Source: Platycnemis pennipes (taxonomy: Eukaryota > Arthropoda > Insecta > Odonata > Platycnemididae). Taken from it: a stretch of DNA of 64,000 nt. The stretch spans positions 108,847,027-108,911,026 of the forward strand of contig OW121856.1 of assembly GCA_933228895.1 (NCBI GenBank). The letters are read 5' to 3'. Shown here one piece after another: positions 22,796 through 34,741 of this stretch. Both the position numbers and the translations under genes were made by a program. The notes under the pieces are model-generated. The model was not told the DNA's origin. It ran no database searches and saw only the letters and a list, made by a program, of their open reading frames with translations. Position 1 is the stretch's first letter; every line of letters begins with the position of its first letter.

Positions 22796-23423
22796 CTATT
22801 GGATATCACTTTTAATGGCAGGGGCTGTCTTGGTTTTGCCTGTAGATCGGTAGTTATCAGTTCGGCGTAGCCGTCTAAATTAAGATTAGGTGTTATGAAG
22901 GGAATGTACAATCTGATTTTATTTCTGCTGCTTCTATCCACTTCACGTAAAATTTTACCGTGACAGTCGAGTAAGTATATCTCGTAGAGAAATACGTTGC
23001 CACGATATTAAATGGCGAGTTTGTAATTGCTGAATAAATAACGTAATATTTTCATAGTTTTTTATTCATGCAGTACCTATATTGTTGATTCTGTATAGGG
23101 TTGTTGGATATCACTTTTAATGGCAGGGGCTGTCTTGGTTTTGCCTGTAGATCGGTAGTTATCCGTTCAGCGTAGCCGTCTAATTAACATTAGGTGTTAT
23201 GAAGGGAATGTACAGCCACTGATCCTGGTATTTGATTTTATTTCTGCCGCTTCTATCCACTTCACGTAAAATTTTACCGTGACAGTCGAGTAGGGATATC
23301 TCGTAGAGAAATAAGTTGCCACGATATTAAATGGCAAGTTTATAACTGCTGAATAAATAACGTAATATTTTTATAGTTTTTTATTCATGCAATACCTATA
23401 TTGTTGATTCTGTATAGGGTTGG
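22796..23423 (+). repeat. Tandem duplication of about 305 bp
   Basis: The sequence from GGATATCACTTTTAATGGCA at 22801 recurs at 23106, and both run to TTGATTCTGTATAGGGTTG. The second unit carries a short insertion after GGGAATGTACA (GCCACTGATCCTGGT-like), making it about 13 bp longer. Divergence is only a few percent. Confidence 0.9.
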
Positions 23424-23917
23424 GTTGATTTTGAGATTCAGCGCTTTTCATGTTTTCCAGAGCCACAGTAACTTGGATTATCACATGAACTGTAATTGCA
23501 CGGCTTTCTGCGTTCATTCGAAAATTGGGGCAGAATTTTTTCAAGAAGTTGTCAGAGGTTTATGTTAAAGGAAAACTTGTTCTAACCGAAACTAGTTGTA
23601 AAGGTATCTATGAAAAGGACTAGCTATCAACACACGTTTTGTGGTTGCTGAACGGGCAACGCCCACTTCCTTCTGCTATCGTGGGCGGTAGCTGACCTAG
23701 CTTTTCGAAATAATTGCCATTTTTGGCCGATTTCTCGTGAAATGGTCTTGTAGTTTACGTTAAAACTTCGATGGCATGCCTACAAATGTGTTAGGAGCCA
23801 TTTAATTGCGCTGATAACGAGATATTTGGATAATAATGATGCCGTTACCCCGTACGCCCATAAGCGGCCATGTATTAGCAGCGCTCCGAGCAACGAGTAA
23901 TGGCGCCTGCCTTTCAC

Positions 23918-23948
23918 TTGGCCAACCTCTCCCAATACAGTGCCTCTA
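23918..23948 (-). repeat. Right terminal inverted repeat of hAT-like element
   Basis: Exact inverted copy of 20540-20570, followed directly by the target duplication AGCTGAAC (23949-23956). Confidence 0.92.
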
Positions 23949-23956
23949 AGCTGAAC

Positions 23957-24512
23957 GAACTTGTCGCTGTTTGCAAGAGCGACGGTGGCGCTGTGGCTAA
24001 ACGGGCACACTAACCCCTCCTCTCCTGTTCGCATTTCTGCGGAAATAAATAAAAGAGAAGCGACGCCCGCCCCCCCACCCACCCAACCGACGCCTCTTCT
24101 GCAGAGAGAGAGCGGTGCATTCCACTGGACGCCTGAATTACGGCCCCAACCGAGAGGGCGAAAAAACAAATGAGCAATATTAAAAGGGTCCTCTCCCGCA
24201 GCTGGACCCTTTAACTCACGACAGCCTCAGGGAACAACTCGGGCATAATGTCCAAGGGTACGAGTCGATCCCACCGCTAGCCAACCTTTTTGCTTTCAAT
24301 TCCAGCGAGTACCCAGCAAAATCGCTACCTATGGAGTCTCCCAAGTATGCCTTAGGAAGTTCCGATATTAGTACCCATTTCATAATTGTATCAAAATACT
24401 CACAAAGGATTTATTCGCGATGCTCGGGTGACTTATGTCATCTCGCTCTCAGTGAATCCGTGATTGCGCACGTCTCTTTTCCGCGATCACGCAAGTTTCG
24501 GAATCCGTTGTT
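23957..24512. other. No gene recognised; possible SINE remnants
   Basis: TGGCTAAACGGG at about 23996-24007 resembles a polymerase III A box and GGGTACGAGTCGATCCC near 24256 a damaged B box, but their spacing is far too large for one tRNA-like unit. Otherwise unremarkable. Confidence 0.3.
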
Positions 24513-25024
24513 GTAGAGCAGCTAGGTTCGTTAAAGTGTGCTACGATAGGTTGAGTAGTGTTTCCGAATTAATACAATAATTATGGTGGGAGTCATTATC
24601 AGAGCGTATGGTAAGGTACAGATTAAATCTATTAGAGAAATTTCAATCGGGTAGCTTTACTGAAGATGCTAGGCACATATTAAAAAAAAACATCGTATTA
24701 TGCTAGGTTCGACCAGAAAAATAAGATCAGAGAGATAGATTGTCGTACTGATAGATTCAAAATGGCATTTTCCCCCGTACTGTAAGAAGACAGAATAGGC
24801 AGCATAGGAAAGGGATAGGTAGGGGAAATATCCTAGAGTAGTCTGTAGTGCATGATGCATGTATTAACCCCTTAAATACTATAGATACTAACGATCTAGT
24901 TGCATGAGACCCTATAGTTTCTTGTTTGCATGTCAATAGTGAATGCTTGGTGATCTTCACCCCCAGCCACACACCCTCGCGGTGGCTTGCAGGGTACCGT
25001 ACCGCAGAGTACATACATGTAGAT
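24513..25024 (+). mobile_element. LINE-B copy, 5'-truncated and decayed
   Basis: Starts at the RRAARFVK block and runs through the C-terminal coding with a stop (CAATAATTATGG) and frameshifts. The 3' UTR stem-loop is CCCAGC...CACC-CTCGC-GGTG...GCAGGG, followed by a disturbed tail (GTACCGTACCGCAGAGTACATACATGTAGATC). Confidence 0.85.
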
Positions 25025-26337
25025 CTGTCGGTCGATTATGACGACATGCTCACCGCGTCATCATTTTTGGCAGATGCGGAAACGTTGGAAGGAAAACAGA
25101 TGAACTCCGATACGCTGAGCGTACCGCGTTGTTTATTGATATTACTTTCAATAAGTTATGACCTAATACTAATTTCATGAAATTGCATTTGGATAATTAT
25201 TTCCAACATTGTGATTGTGACAATATGTATATCTGAAATAGAATTGCAAAACTCTTGAGTCGTTGAATACTAATCTAATCGATCATTTCCGGACGAGGTA
25301 GGCAGAGTGCATTATTCGGAGTCGTCTAAATCGATCATAATGGATGTATGTTTGAACTGTGGAGAAATTTCGATCAACGCAGCCTAAAGCATTTCGAGCC
25401 ATGGAAAGTCATACTTCTATCCTTAACCCACAGCGCTATGCTTATTCTTAACGGAAATCAATACACAAAACAACATAACCGCTGATGTTTTATAGAGTAC
25501 TTGAAATCAACTGGATAATTTTAGCTCATATGAAGAAAACGGGCAAACAAAGTAATTTTTCATAGCGGTTAACATATTGAAATAGCTCAGCATTGGACTT
25601 GTGGTTGTAGGAAATATTTCTTTTCTTTTGATCTCCGAATAACATCGTGACAACTCTTGGAAATGTTCAGACACAATAAACCAATATTGGAGGTAAAGAA
25701 GTTTTACGCTCCTCTGAATATAATTCATATTTTTATATACACATTGAAAAGTCCGGGAGACCATTACTACTTTCTCCATGCTTGCTTCTCTACTGCTTGG
25801 TCTTGATTTGGTCACAGACGCGTTCAAACACTAAAGATGGTTAATTCTTACGTTGCTGCATTACATTCCAATTGTCATCTGAATCCGCAGCAATTAATTC
25901 CAATCCACGTTGTGAAACGTCTACTCCAAATGCACAAACGTTAGGAACTTTGGTAATTTATTTCCCATTCTCTTCCCCATAAGTATCCTGAGTGTCGAAA
26001 ACCGCTTCATTTGACCCTTGCTTTTTGTGTTTCCTAACTGGTCTTTATGCAGGAATCCATCCGCTTTTCGTCCTTTGTCTACGTGGATAATTCTTGTCAA
26101 TGTATTTTCTTTATTACAAAATTTATGCTGAGTTATTCTTCGGTACACGCCAATAGCATGGCCATTGAAATGTGCGAGTCAATTGCCGAAATCGGTCAAA
26201 ACACGGAGTGGAGTCCCTTAACACAGTTGGCTAAACGAATTTGTAGCCTGCCAATATCAGAACGGATATTCTTGTTAAATTTAATCAGGAAAGGAATTGA
26301 GATATCATTCCTGGAAATGAGTACCTTCTGTATTCCC
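25025..26337. other. No gene recognised
   Basis: Open frames at 25507-25827(-), 25921-26148(-) and 26047-26370(+) show no known domain. No repeat ends were noticed. Confidence 0.35.
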
Positions 26338-26875
26338 TCGAGCCCCTCGTACAATTACGGATATGAATAGCGGTAAATATGTCCAATACGAGTGATTAAA
26401 TCCGTAGCATAGGTAGTTGCATGTTGGTGTAAGGACTTGAATTTAATCCAACTAACAGCACGTTTCTGCATGCGTAGTTTGCTATTTTTATCTTTTTAAA
26501 TATTGCAATTTAGACTAATATATTAATAAAGAGGAAATCCTCAGGCTCCACACCTTGATAATGATTGACAAACAATCGTTCGACAACAAAACGTTCAAAT
26601 CAAGGTGTGACTCGTATGCATTGCTTTTTTTGCATGCATGAGTATCTATTAAATTGGTGTCGGGTTTCAAGTCATGCATCGTATTCGTGGATGTGTCCTG
26701 CATGATTGGGATTTGGTAGTTTTTTTTCTTCTTTCCCCTAATTACTTTTAATGGTGTGGTTTTTGTTTTGTTGTTCATTTTTGTTTGCTGTGTCATTGTT
26801 CCTGGTGTGGATGCACCCCCATGCCACACACCCTCGAAGTGGCTTGCAGGGTGTGTCGTAGATATAGATATAGAT
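26338..26875 (+). mobile_element. LINE-A 3' end split by a 283-bp insertion
   Basis: LINE-A sequence from PRTIRDMNSGKYVQ-type coding to ...TATTAATA (26338-26527) is interrupted, then the normal 3' end resumes at about 26811 (CACCCCCATGCCACACACC, CTCGA loop, GCAGGG, GTAGATATAGATATAGAT). The intervening 26528-26810 segment is not LINE. Its extremities, CTCCACACC and GGTGTGGAT, are imperfectly inverted. Confidence 0.75.
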
Positions 26876-27079
26876 TACCTTCCGCATCGCTCATCTTTTA
26901 TGGCCACTGAGCTCGTCGTCCTTCCCTCTAGATCTCCTCCTACTCCTCTTTTCTTGGTCCACCACTCTTACAGTTCTCTCCAATCCGACTACAATTCCCT
27001 CTTTTCCAAATGGACTATTTCGAGTGCAATTACAACGTAACGAAGTTTTCAACTGAATCAACGAGGTGGGGATTAAACA

Positions 27080-27215
27080 CCTTCGGGGGTGTGTGCTTGT
27101 ATCGTTCGAGATTGATGCCGGTGCGGAATAATAACGAACGAAATAAAACAAACGAGACAGTCCTTAATTACGAACGGAAATACATCTCGAACGATTCAAG
27201 CACACCCCCCCAAGG
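27080..27215. repeat. Foldback sequence with 33-bp imperfect arms
   Basis: Left arm 27080-27112 (CCTTCGGGGGTGTGTGCTTG...) is inverted at 27184-27215 with a few mismatches; GAATCGTTCGAGAT-like cores match perfectly. Weaker similarity continues into the 70-bp centre (ACGAACG motifs). Compatible with a tiny non-autonomous foldback element; no convincing target duplication seen. Confidence 0.7.
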
Positions 27216-29343
27216 TCCTTGTACCACATTGCGACGTCATAAAATAGTCATTTCCGCACTTATTATTAGATACGTGCGCTTGCCTCTATTTGCGCGTCAT
27301 TGATGTTGTATTTGTCACTGAATAATTCACGTGCTTTTCTCCCAAAGTCTTTTCTCGTTCAAAATCCAAATCCTGCCACCTCATTTCCGTTTCCGTATTC
27401 ACCTTGAGTTAAGACAAAAAATTGGGATCAAGAATAAGTAATGGTACATCCACTCGGAAGTAAACCTACACCTCATCTCTTAAGGAGTTTCCACCGTGAC
27501 TCCGCAATTCAAAATCCCGTAAAAGTGCTATGTTATATAATGAATAAATACCGACACAGAAAAACACCTGTATGGAAAATCATCTATATGGTGATAACGC
27601 ATACACAATAATTGTATGAGTATGCTATTATATAGCGCGTTGTAGTTGCATTGTATTTTTCACAAGCTCTTTTAACTCATTTTGACTTCGGGTGACATGA
27701 CTGACGTGATGTTGCCACGTTTATTTTACAAAATGAGAATACATGCTCTATCCCGCTAATACGGTTTCTAAAATAGGTTATATATTTTCTTACTTAGTTT
27801 TATACTATTCGTTTTCAAACACCTCTTTGTTTTGAATTTATTGATATTCATATGCTTGAAAATTGTTTGGGAACAATGACGCTGCCAACATTTGGATGCA
27901 TTGGTATTAATTACACCATGTTATATAACTAATGAAATATTTAAATTACATAAAAAATATAAGGACCTTGGTAAGGTATATTCCTAAATTAAGTTAGTAA
28001 ATAAAGTTCCGTCACAAGTACCGTTGCCAATGATAACAACATATTGTAGCGCCATTTTCATTTAACTAAGGCTTTTCTCCTTTTCTTTCGAGCAAACATT
28101 TATTAATATCAATTAAACACGCGTGGTAAGGCGAGCACTTTTTTACAATGCTAAATTCTACATAAAATTGCGCATCTTATATTAGTTTTTCGTCAAAACG
28201 ACATTTCTCTTTACATTATTAATCTGCAAATTTTACTGCAAGAGCCATGCTCAGCCGTATAACCACGTTTAAAATATCTGGTTTTCAGCGTCTTTCTTCT
28301 TTAAATATACGATGGAAAGGCCTCATTATTTTTTTCCAATCGATATAAGGGCCAAAAAATGATACGCCCTGAAAATTTCACAAAAATGACATCTACTTCA
28401 TAATTCGGTGGAGCTTCCCTAAGCTGCGGGTTAGTCACCAATTTTGAAAGCGTCACAAATCATATTCTTCTACACTTGAACTTGACTCGTTGGGTACTAT
28501 CTACCAGCATCCACTCGGAAGAAAACGCCGATATTAACTTTTCAAATCAGGCGACATCAGCATTACGCAACGCCGATTGTCCACGCCCTCTTCCTGTTCC
28601 TTCATGCAACATTATCCAGACCTCCGTACACTAAGTAACTCTGCTAATGAGCCCTCTCTGTTTGTGAATCATTAATCAGATATGCTTCAGTAAGAACATT
28701 GCTCATTTATTATTACTCTTACTAATTCACTATTTATTGGAACATCAAAATCATTTGAGCAAAAAATTATTTGTAATGTATTTTTCTCAGACAGTAACGT
28801 AGGAATGGTTTCCTCTTTCCCCACATACCCGCGGATGAACGGATTCTTGCGAAGTTATCCAGCGTAAAATTCTTCTTGTGGAATTGAACAAGGATGATTT
28901 GGCATTAAAAGAGAAAGGACTTTGAGCGACCATGTCACCAGAAAATGATTGGCAGGGTGGTTAGTTTACTCTTCGGGGGTTGCTTGGGCCCAACCAAATG
29001 CAACGTGTAAGAATTCATCCCCTTGAATGGCCGTTACATCGTGTCTGCAGACGTTTTCCTGGTGCTAGGCTCACTTACGGTTGCACTAAGTATTTATATT
29101 TGTACTAAGTATTTATAAGAAAGAGGTCTGGAATACAACTTACCAACTAAGTATTATATAAAAATTAATAATAGACGATATGTGGAAAAAAGCGATCAAT
29201 AAAAGGACTAATTGTTTCCAATGCTGCACTCAACGGATATTCCACTCCCTCATCCTGAATGACTAACGAAGCAGTCAGTTAAGATTAATGATCCCACGGC
29301 CGTTATGAAGCCCCGTCTTACTCAGAATCACGCACAGCTACAT
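27216..29343. other. No gene recognised
   Basis: Two kilobases of AT-rich DNA without open frames of note, tRNA-like sequence or LINE homology that I could recognise. Confidence 0.4.
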
Positions 29344-29522
29344 CATCTACATAATACCGTGCAAACCACCTAATAGGTGTGCGGCAGGGGTGAATTCTCA
29401 TCAAACATGCACTACATATCGTGTATTTAAAAGGATTAGTATAGTTCTCTGGACTGCAATATTTAAAAAGATAAAAAGAGCAAACTACGCATGCAAAACC
29501 GTGCTGTTAGTTGTGTTACCTT
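29344..29522 (-). mobile_element. LINE-A tail-only remnant, minus strand
   Basis: Reverse complement of the GTAGATG tail, the stem-loop (CACC-TATTA-GGTG) and about 150 bp of 3' UTR. Immediately followed by another copy in the same orientation. Confidence 0.8.
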
Positions 29523-30000
29523 CTACATCTACATAATACCCTGCAAGCCACCATAAAGGTGCGTGGCAGGGGGTGAACTCTCACCAAACATTCACTACAT
29601 ATCATGCATAAAAAACGATTAGTACTTGTATAGGTACTGTTCAAAACTACGCTATTTAAAAAAAAGATAAAAATAGCAAAGCATACATGCAAAAACTTGC
29701 CGTTAGTTGGGTTAGCTTTAAGTCCTCATACCAACATGCAGCTACCAATGTTATCCATTGATACACTCATACTGGATATATTTACCGTTATTCATATCGC
29801 TAATAGTACGAGGAAAAAAGGACATTTTGAATCTGTCAGTTCGGAAATCTATTTCTCTAATTTTGTGATCATGGTCCAGTCTGCCATAGTAAGTTGGCGT
29901 TCGTAAAATATTTTTAACGTTATCACCGAAAATATTGGAATTTCTTTAGGAGATTAAGTCTATGTTACAACCTGCGATCTGATAATTATTCCCAATAATT
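29523..30000 (-). mobile_element. LINE-A copy, minus strand
   Basis: Tail (TCTACATCTACATAAT...), 3' UTR and C-terminal coding back to the SDRRL block; coding eroded by substitutions and frameshifts. Placed end to end with the preceding tail, implying insertion of one into the other's 3' repeat. Confidence 0.85.
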
Positions 30001-30918
30001 TTTGTTAATAATAAAAACGTAATTGTTTCCCATAATATTATGAAGAGGAGAAATGCATAACAAAAACTGTGTATCTGCTATGGATTCGGTTAATTGCTTC
30101 AACTTCTGCCTGACGGGTTTGTTGAGTGCAAAGGCGACTGACTCCAAGTGAGCAACGCAGCGGAGAGGATCCGTTTGAGGAAGACGCCGTGGAAGAAAGG
30201 AAAGGGGGCTTTATCGACACCCTTCCTTCCAGAAAGACGCGAGAAAAAAAGCACAAGCGGTTCGAAGGAAGCGGAGAATGCTATCGTGGGGACGTTTGTC
30301 ATTCCTCGAAGGTACGGCAGAGAGCAGCAGCGTCAGAGGGGCGGCAGGGGAGGGTGGAAGGGGGGACGCTGCTCTTCGGATGTCTCATTTAAATGTTTCC
30401 GGAGAGGGAAGAAAAAGAAAGCCCTCTTCCAAGAAAAAGATTTCTTCAGAGAGGAATTAAGGGATTTGTTGAGTTTTTTTGCCGACATTACGTTCGCTTG
30501 CAGAAGAAGAAGGAAACGAGAGTGAGACATCTTGCATTATTGGGAATTCTGAGGAAAGAGAGTTCTTCTAGGAAAGTCTGTTGCATTTTTGTTTTTATCG
30601 TCTTATTCAAGCAAAAGGAAGAGTTTTAACCGTTGAGATGAACCGTTTACACAGTAAGCTCAGTGTCATTTAACCCTTCCATGCATATCTTCACTGGAAG
30701 TCAACATCTTATCATTATTGCGAATTGGAAAGGGATTTCAAGGTTTTAAGCTCTTCACGAAATATTTTTACGGACAGAGCTTATAGCCACCGAATTGCGG
30801 ATTGTGGGTCGACCGCAAGATATAATGTTTGGGTGCGAAGTACGTGAGTTTACTCGACGAATCAGCGGCCGCGATCTTAAAACACACGAATTTACGAATT
30901 GGCATTCGTCTGTTCTTT
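30001..30918. other. No gene; purine-rich stretch
   Basis: A 125-codon open frame (30148-30525) is very rich in Arg, Lys, Glu and Gly because the strand is purine-rich; the opposite and third frames are open too. I see no domain and regard it as compositional. Confidence 0.4.
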
Positions 30919-31355
30919 ATCTACATCTACATAATACCCTTCAAGCCACCATTAAGGTTTGTGGCAGATGATGAATTCTCACCAAACATACACTATATAA
31001 CATGCATAAAAAAAGGATTAGTAATAATACACTGTTCTAAACTTCAATATTAAAAAAAGATAAAAATAGCAAAGCAAACATGCTGTTAGTTGGGTTATCT
31101 TCAAGTCCTTATACCAACATGCAGCTACTCCTATTGGATATATTTACCGTTATTAATATCCCTAATTGTACGAGGAAAAAAGGACATTTTGAATCTGTCA
31201 GTTCGGCAATCAATTTCTCTAATTTTGTGATCATGTTCCAGTCTACCATAGTAAGTTGGGGTCCGCAAAATATTTTTAACATCATCACTGAAAGTATGGT
31301 CTAGGAATTTATTTAAGAGATTAGGTCTACATTTCAACCTGCGATCTGACAATGA
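30919..31355 (-). mobile_element. LINE-A copy, minus strand
   Basis: Full 3' tail and UTR plus coding back to LSDRRLKCRPNLLNKF. Its truncation point abuts a tRNA-like sequence in the same orientation. Confidence 0.85.
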
Positions 31356-31440
31356 AAAATGCATGACCATTTCTGGTCTCGAACCTGAGTCCTTCTGATC
31401 AATGGCCATGTCCCTTAACACCCTCAGCTATCTGGCTTGC
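31356..31440 (-). mobile_element. tRNA-like SINE or tRNA pseudogene
   Basis: On the minus strand TAGCTGAGGGTGT (31418-31430) fits an A box and GGTTCGAGACC (31375-31385) a B box, about 33 bp apart as in a tRNA. The overall 73-75 nt spacing is tRNA-like but the stems do not pair well enough for a functional tRNA call. It has no clear tail. Confidence 0.55.
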
Positions 31441-31782
31441 TTAAACTGTTGAGGCAAAGTAGGCATTTAAATGGTACTGAAACCTGTGAAAATGCTTTTA
31501 CTTGACGATTCTAGCGGTCTGTACAGCGACACTCATTTCACCAAAGGTTAGTTAGCAATTACTTTAACGACTGTAGCACTGCGATGTAGAAGGCAAGGGG
31601 AAACCACTACATTATTATACCCAGGTGTGACTCCTTTCGTTGCATTTTATTAAGACGTGATGGAATCCTTTCGCTTAAAACATTATAGAGATAAAATATT
31701 CCCGTATTCGGATCTTCGGGAAGTGAGACCCTAAGACCGCCTTTCAGGATAGTTGCATAAGGAGTGTGATCGCTATTGTATT
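31441..31782. other. No gene recognised
   Basis: A 102-codon minus-strand open frame (31607-31915) overlaps LINE-A and has no recognised content. Confidence 0.3.
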
Positions 31783-32453
31783 TGTGACGATCATGTACGA
31801 GAAAGTAGCTACTTTTCCCCTGTAAGACCTCATTTGGAATATGCTGCCAGTGTATGGGATCCCTACGAAATCGGTCTAAATAACGAACTTGAACGTGTGC
31901 AGCAAAGATCGGCAAGATTTGTAAAGGGCCGGTACGATAACTATATTAGCGTAACCAGTCTATAAAATGAATTAAATTGGGAATCATTTTCAGATCGCAG
32001 GTTGAAATTTAGGCTTAATCTCTTAAACTAATCCCAAAACCATATTTTCAGTGATGATGTTAAAAATATTTTGCGATCCCTAACTTATTATGGTAAAGTG
32101 GACCATAATCACAAAATTAGAGAAATTTATTGCCGAACTGACAGATTCAAATGTCCTTTTTTCCTCGTACTATTAGGGATAAGAATAACGGCAAATATAT
32201 CCAGTACGAGTGTAGCAATGGATTACATTGGTAGCTTCATGTTGGTATGAGTACATACTTAAAGCTAACCGTACTAACAGAATGTTTTTGCATGTTTGCT
32301 TTGCAATTTCTATCTTTTTTAAATAGTGAAGTTTTGACTAGTATATTAATACTATTCCTTTTTATGCATGATATGTAGTGCATGTTTGGTGAGCAATCAC
32401 CCCCTGCCACACACGTTTGTGGTGGCTTGTAGGGTATTATGTAGATGCAGATA
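31783..32453 (+). mobile_element. LINE-A copy, 5'-truncated, with premature stops
   Basis: Coding from CDDHVRE through the ELERVQQRSARFVKGRYDN block; a TAA replaces the Leu codon after VTSL (near 31964), and a further stop and a base loss occur later. 3' UTR and stem-loop (CACG-TTTGT-GGTG) intact, tail GTAGATGCAGATAG. Confidence 0.87.
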
Positions 32454-32933
32454 GAAATGCAAAGTGACAAGACGTGAAATGCAGCCGTGAGGGATGCTGA
32501 ATTGGACAGATGTACATTGGACAGAAAAAATATCTGCGCATAAGAATAACAACCGGCTGCCAAAATGACATCTGTAAGCCACTCCACAATTGCTGGCAAA
32601 GGCGCGGTCCACGAGCAATGCGAAATCGAGATCGCGAAAGGAAGCCTCTCACCTCTCACAGATCATTCGTGGGTGATTGAAATCACCGAAAGGTGGAATG
32701 GTTGCATCAGATAAGGCGGCTGCGCTATTTCGGTCGAACTAATTCCATGTATTGGCCTTACTTGGAGCGACAACTGCAATGCCGGCGAAATGTCGTTCGA
32801 GAAATTTGGAACGTTACGTGAGATATCGTGAAAAAATCAGTTTCAATGTGTCGAGTTTTGACAAAAATAAAGCTAGGAAAAACATGAATTTTCATGCGAT
32901 ACAATATTATAATTCACCATTTAATATCATAGA
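32454..32933. other. No gene recognised
   Basis: No domain, repeat end or tRNA-like sequence seen. Confidence 0.3.
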
Positions 32934-33239
32934 TTCAAAATGTCCTTTTTCCCTCGTACAATTCTATATACGAATAACGGTAAATATGTCCAATCGGAGA
33001 GTAGCAATGGATAGCATTGGTATCTGCATGTTGGTATGAGTAATTAAAGCTAACACTACTAACAGAATGTTTTGGCATGTTTGCTTTGGAATTTCTATCT
33101 TTTTTAAATAGTGTAGTTCTGACTACTATATTAATACTATTCTTTTTTTATGCATGATATGTAGTGCATGTTTGGCGAGAAATCTCCCCCTGCCACACAC
33201 CCTTGTGGTGGTTTGCAGGGTATTATGTAGACGTAGATG
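32934..33239 (+). mobile_element. LINE-A 3' end (part of a duplicated block)
   Basis: From the FKMSFFPRTI codons through the UTR, stem-loop and the altered tail GTAGACGTAGATGATG. The same altered tail ends the 45.1-kb copy, and the following 300 bp are also shared. Confidence 0.85.
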
Positions 33240-33549
33240 ATGAATGAAAGCCCAATGACTGTCGTATTTTGGAGCGAAGGCAATATGTACTTTACTTTGT
33301 TAAAAGTTTTGTAATTGTGATTATAAAATGAAATATTTTTTTTCTCTCTCTCTATGCACTAAGTAAAGGGCGTCGATGACAGTGTAGCAATGTAGTAGCC
33401 TAGTTGTATGTCAATAGTGCATGTTTGGTCATCTTCAACCCCTGCCACACACCCTTGCGGTGGCTCGCAGGGTATTACGTAGATGAAACCTCGCAATTGG
33501 AGAGGCATGCATGGGAATCGAAGTCAGTCCTTTGGCAATCGATTCAAAC
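33240..33549 (+). repeat. Duplicated non-LINE segment, copy 1
   Basis: AATGAAAGCCCAATGA... to GGCAATCGATTCAAAC is nearly identical to 45809-46148. This copy lacks a 32-bp stretch present in the other (45830-45861). It contains a LINE-B-like tail (about 33400-33486) with GCTCGCAGGG and GTAGATG. Confidence 0.85.
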
Positions 33550-33564
33550 ATATTCATATTCATG

Positions 33565-33681
33565 TATAGTGAAGTTCTGACTAGCATAAAAATACTATTC
33601 CTTTTTTATGCATATTTGTTGAGAAATCACCCCCTGCCAAACACCTTTGTGGTGGCTTGCAGGGTAATACGTAGATGTAGA
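33565..33681 (+). mobile_element. LINE-A tail-only remnant
   Basis: TAGTGAAGTTCTGACTAGC..., stem-loop CACC-TTTGT-GGTG and GTAATACGTAGATGTAG. About 117 bp long. Confidence 0.75.
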
Positions 33682-34741
33682 TTAATAAAAATACCCCAAT
33701 ATAAAAATCAGCCACATACGTAGACAGCCTTCAGCAGCCTTTAGAAGAGTTCAATATAGACATATATATGACCTCACATCATGGCAGATGGTTTAGATTT
33801 TAAATCTTCCAGCAGAGGAAAAAATTAGGATCTATTATGCCAAATGGGGGTAAGAAGAGGAGTTATCTCTCAATATTCTCATAAAATCGTTAAGAAGCAT
33901 GAAAATATACTTCATACTAATGGCCACATTAGGTGTAGTACCATCGGCTCGCATATTCTTCCGCGATATAACGGATAAAAAGGAAAAACTCCTTTTCATT
34001 GAGTTCACTATCGTGGTAAATCCATATGAAATCCTGAGAGAAGACCCCACTAAAATATAATGACAGTCCTTAAGGGGAAGTCGTCGGTGAAGTGTCGCAA
34101 ATAGACTGACTCTGAAGAGACATTCGTGGCGAAGAACACACGGTGGAATTCAAGACACCGTCCAGATACCTCACGCCTAACAGTTCGTGAGTTTTTCCAT
34201 TTAACGTCATAATAATTAGCGTTCACAAATGAGACTTTCTATACTCGCATCTCTAATCATAATTATTCCATCAGCTACCATCATCAATTCAAAATTTCTT
34301 TTTAATAATATCTGTATAAATAAGTTGTGACGAGAACCTGTCAACCGTTGATTTTGCATTTCTTTTTGATGAGGGATTAATGTCTCGCGATGAGTTCAAC
34401 AAAGTTTTGACTTAAATTATTTAGAGTTTTGATCAAGGTTCCTTCTTACCCTCTTTTTTGAAGAAATGCACTTTACTGGTTACTTCCACTACTAAATTAC
34501 TTCGAGGTTTAAGTTTCTTCACTCATCTGTAACTCATTTATTATGCCTTACAGAAACAAGAAAATTGAATTCATTCAGCATATGTTAGCGTACGGAGTGA
34601 GTGCATGAAATAAGAGTGAAGTAAAGACTTCTGATCCCATTTTTTATTTATAAAGAGAAGTCTATTTATTTTTATGGGAAACGCTATGCAATACATAAAA
34701 ATATAGCAGTGTTTTGAAATTGTAAGATTAATTAGGGTTAA
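33682..34741. other. No gene recognised
   Basis: AT-rich; short open frames only. Confidence 0.35.

Larger units (their letters stand above)
20540..23948 (+). mobile_element. hAT-like non-autonomous DNA transposon, 3.4 kb
   Basis: The ends are perfect 31-bp inverted repeats: 20540-20570 begins TAGAGGCACTGTATTGGGAG and 23918-23948 is its exact reverse complement. Eight-base duplications (AGCTGAAC) flank both sides. An 8-bp duplication with termini beginning T/CA-purine-N-G is the hAT superfamily signature; P elements also make 8-bp duplications but have different ends. Sub-terminal similarity continues inward (GACGCCATTAGTCGTTGCT versus GGCGCCATTACTCGTTGCT). No transposase is encoded; the longest open frame is 84 codons. 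The interior has a degenerate tandem array, a 305-bp duplication and promoter- and splice-like sites. The perfect ends suggest recent movement using an external transposase. Confidence 0.9.

Noticed and set aside
20540..23948. EnSpm/CACTA assignment from the CACTGTATTGGG within the terminus
   Set aside because: The inverted match continues outward to TAGAGG and the duplication is 8 bp, not 2-3 bp, which favours hAT.
23995..24275. One tRNA-like unit formed by the A-box-like and B-box-like sequences
   Set aside because: They are about 260 bp apart, far beyond tRNA spacing, and the B box is imperfect.
30148..30525. 125-codon basic open frame as a candidate gene
   Set aside because: The strand is purine-rich, several frames are open at once and the protein is low complexity with no domain; composition explains it.
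31362..31440. Functional tRNA gene on the minus strand
   Set aside because: Both internal boxes are present at tRNA spacing, but the stems do not pair well; kept as SINE or tRNA pseudogene.
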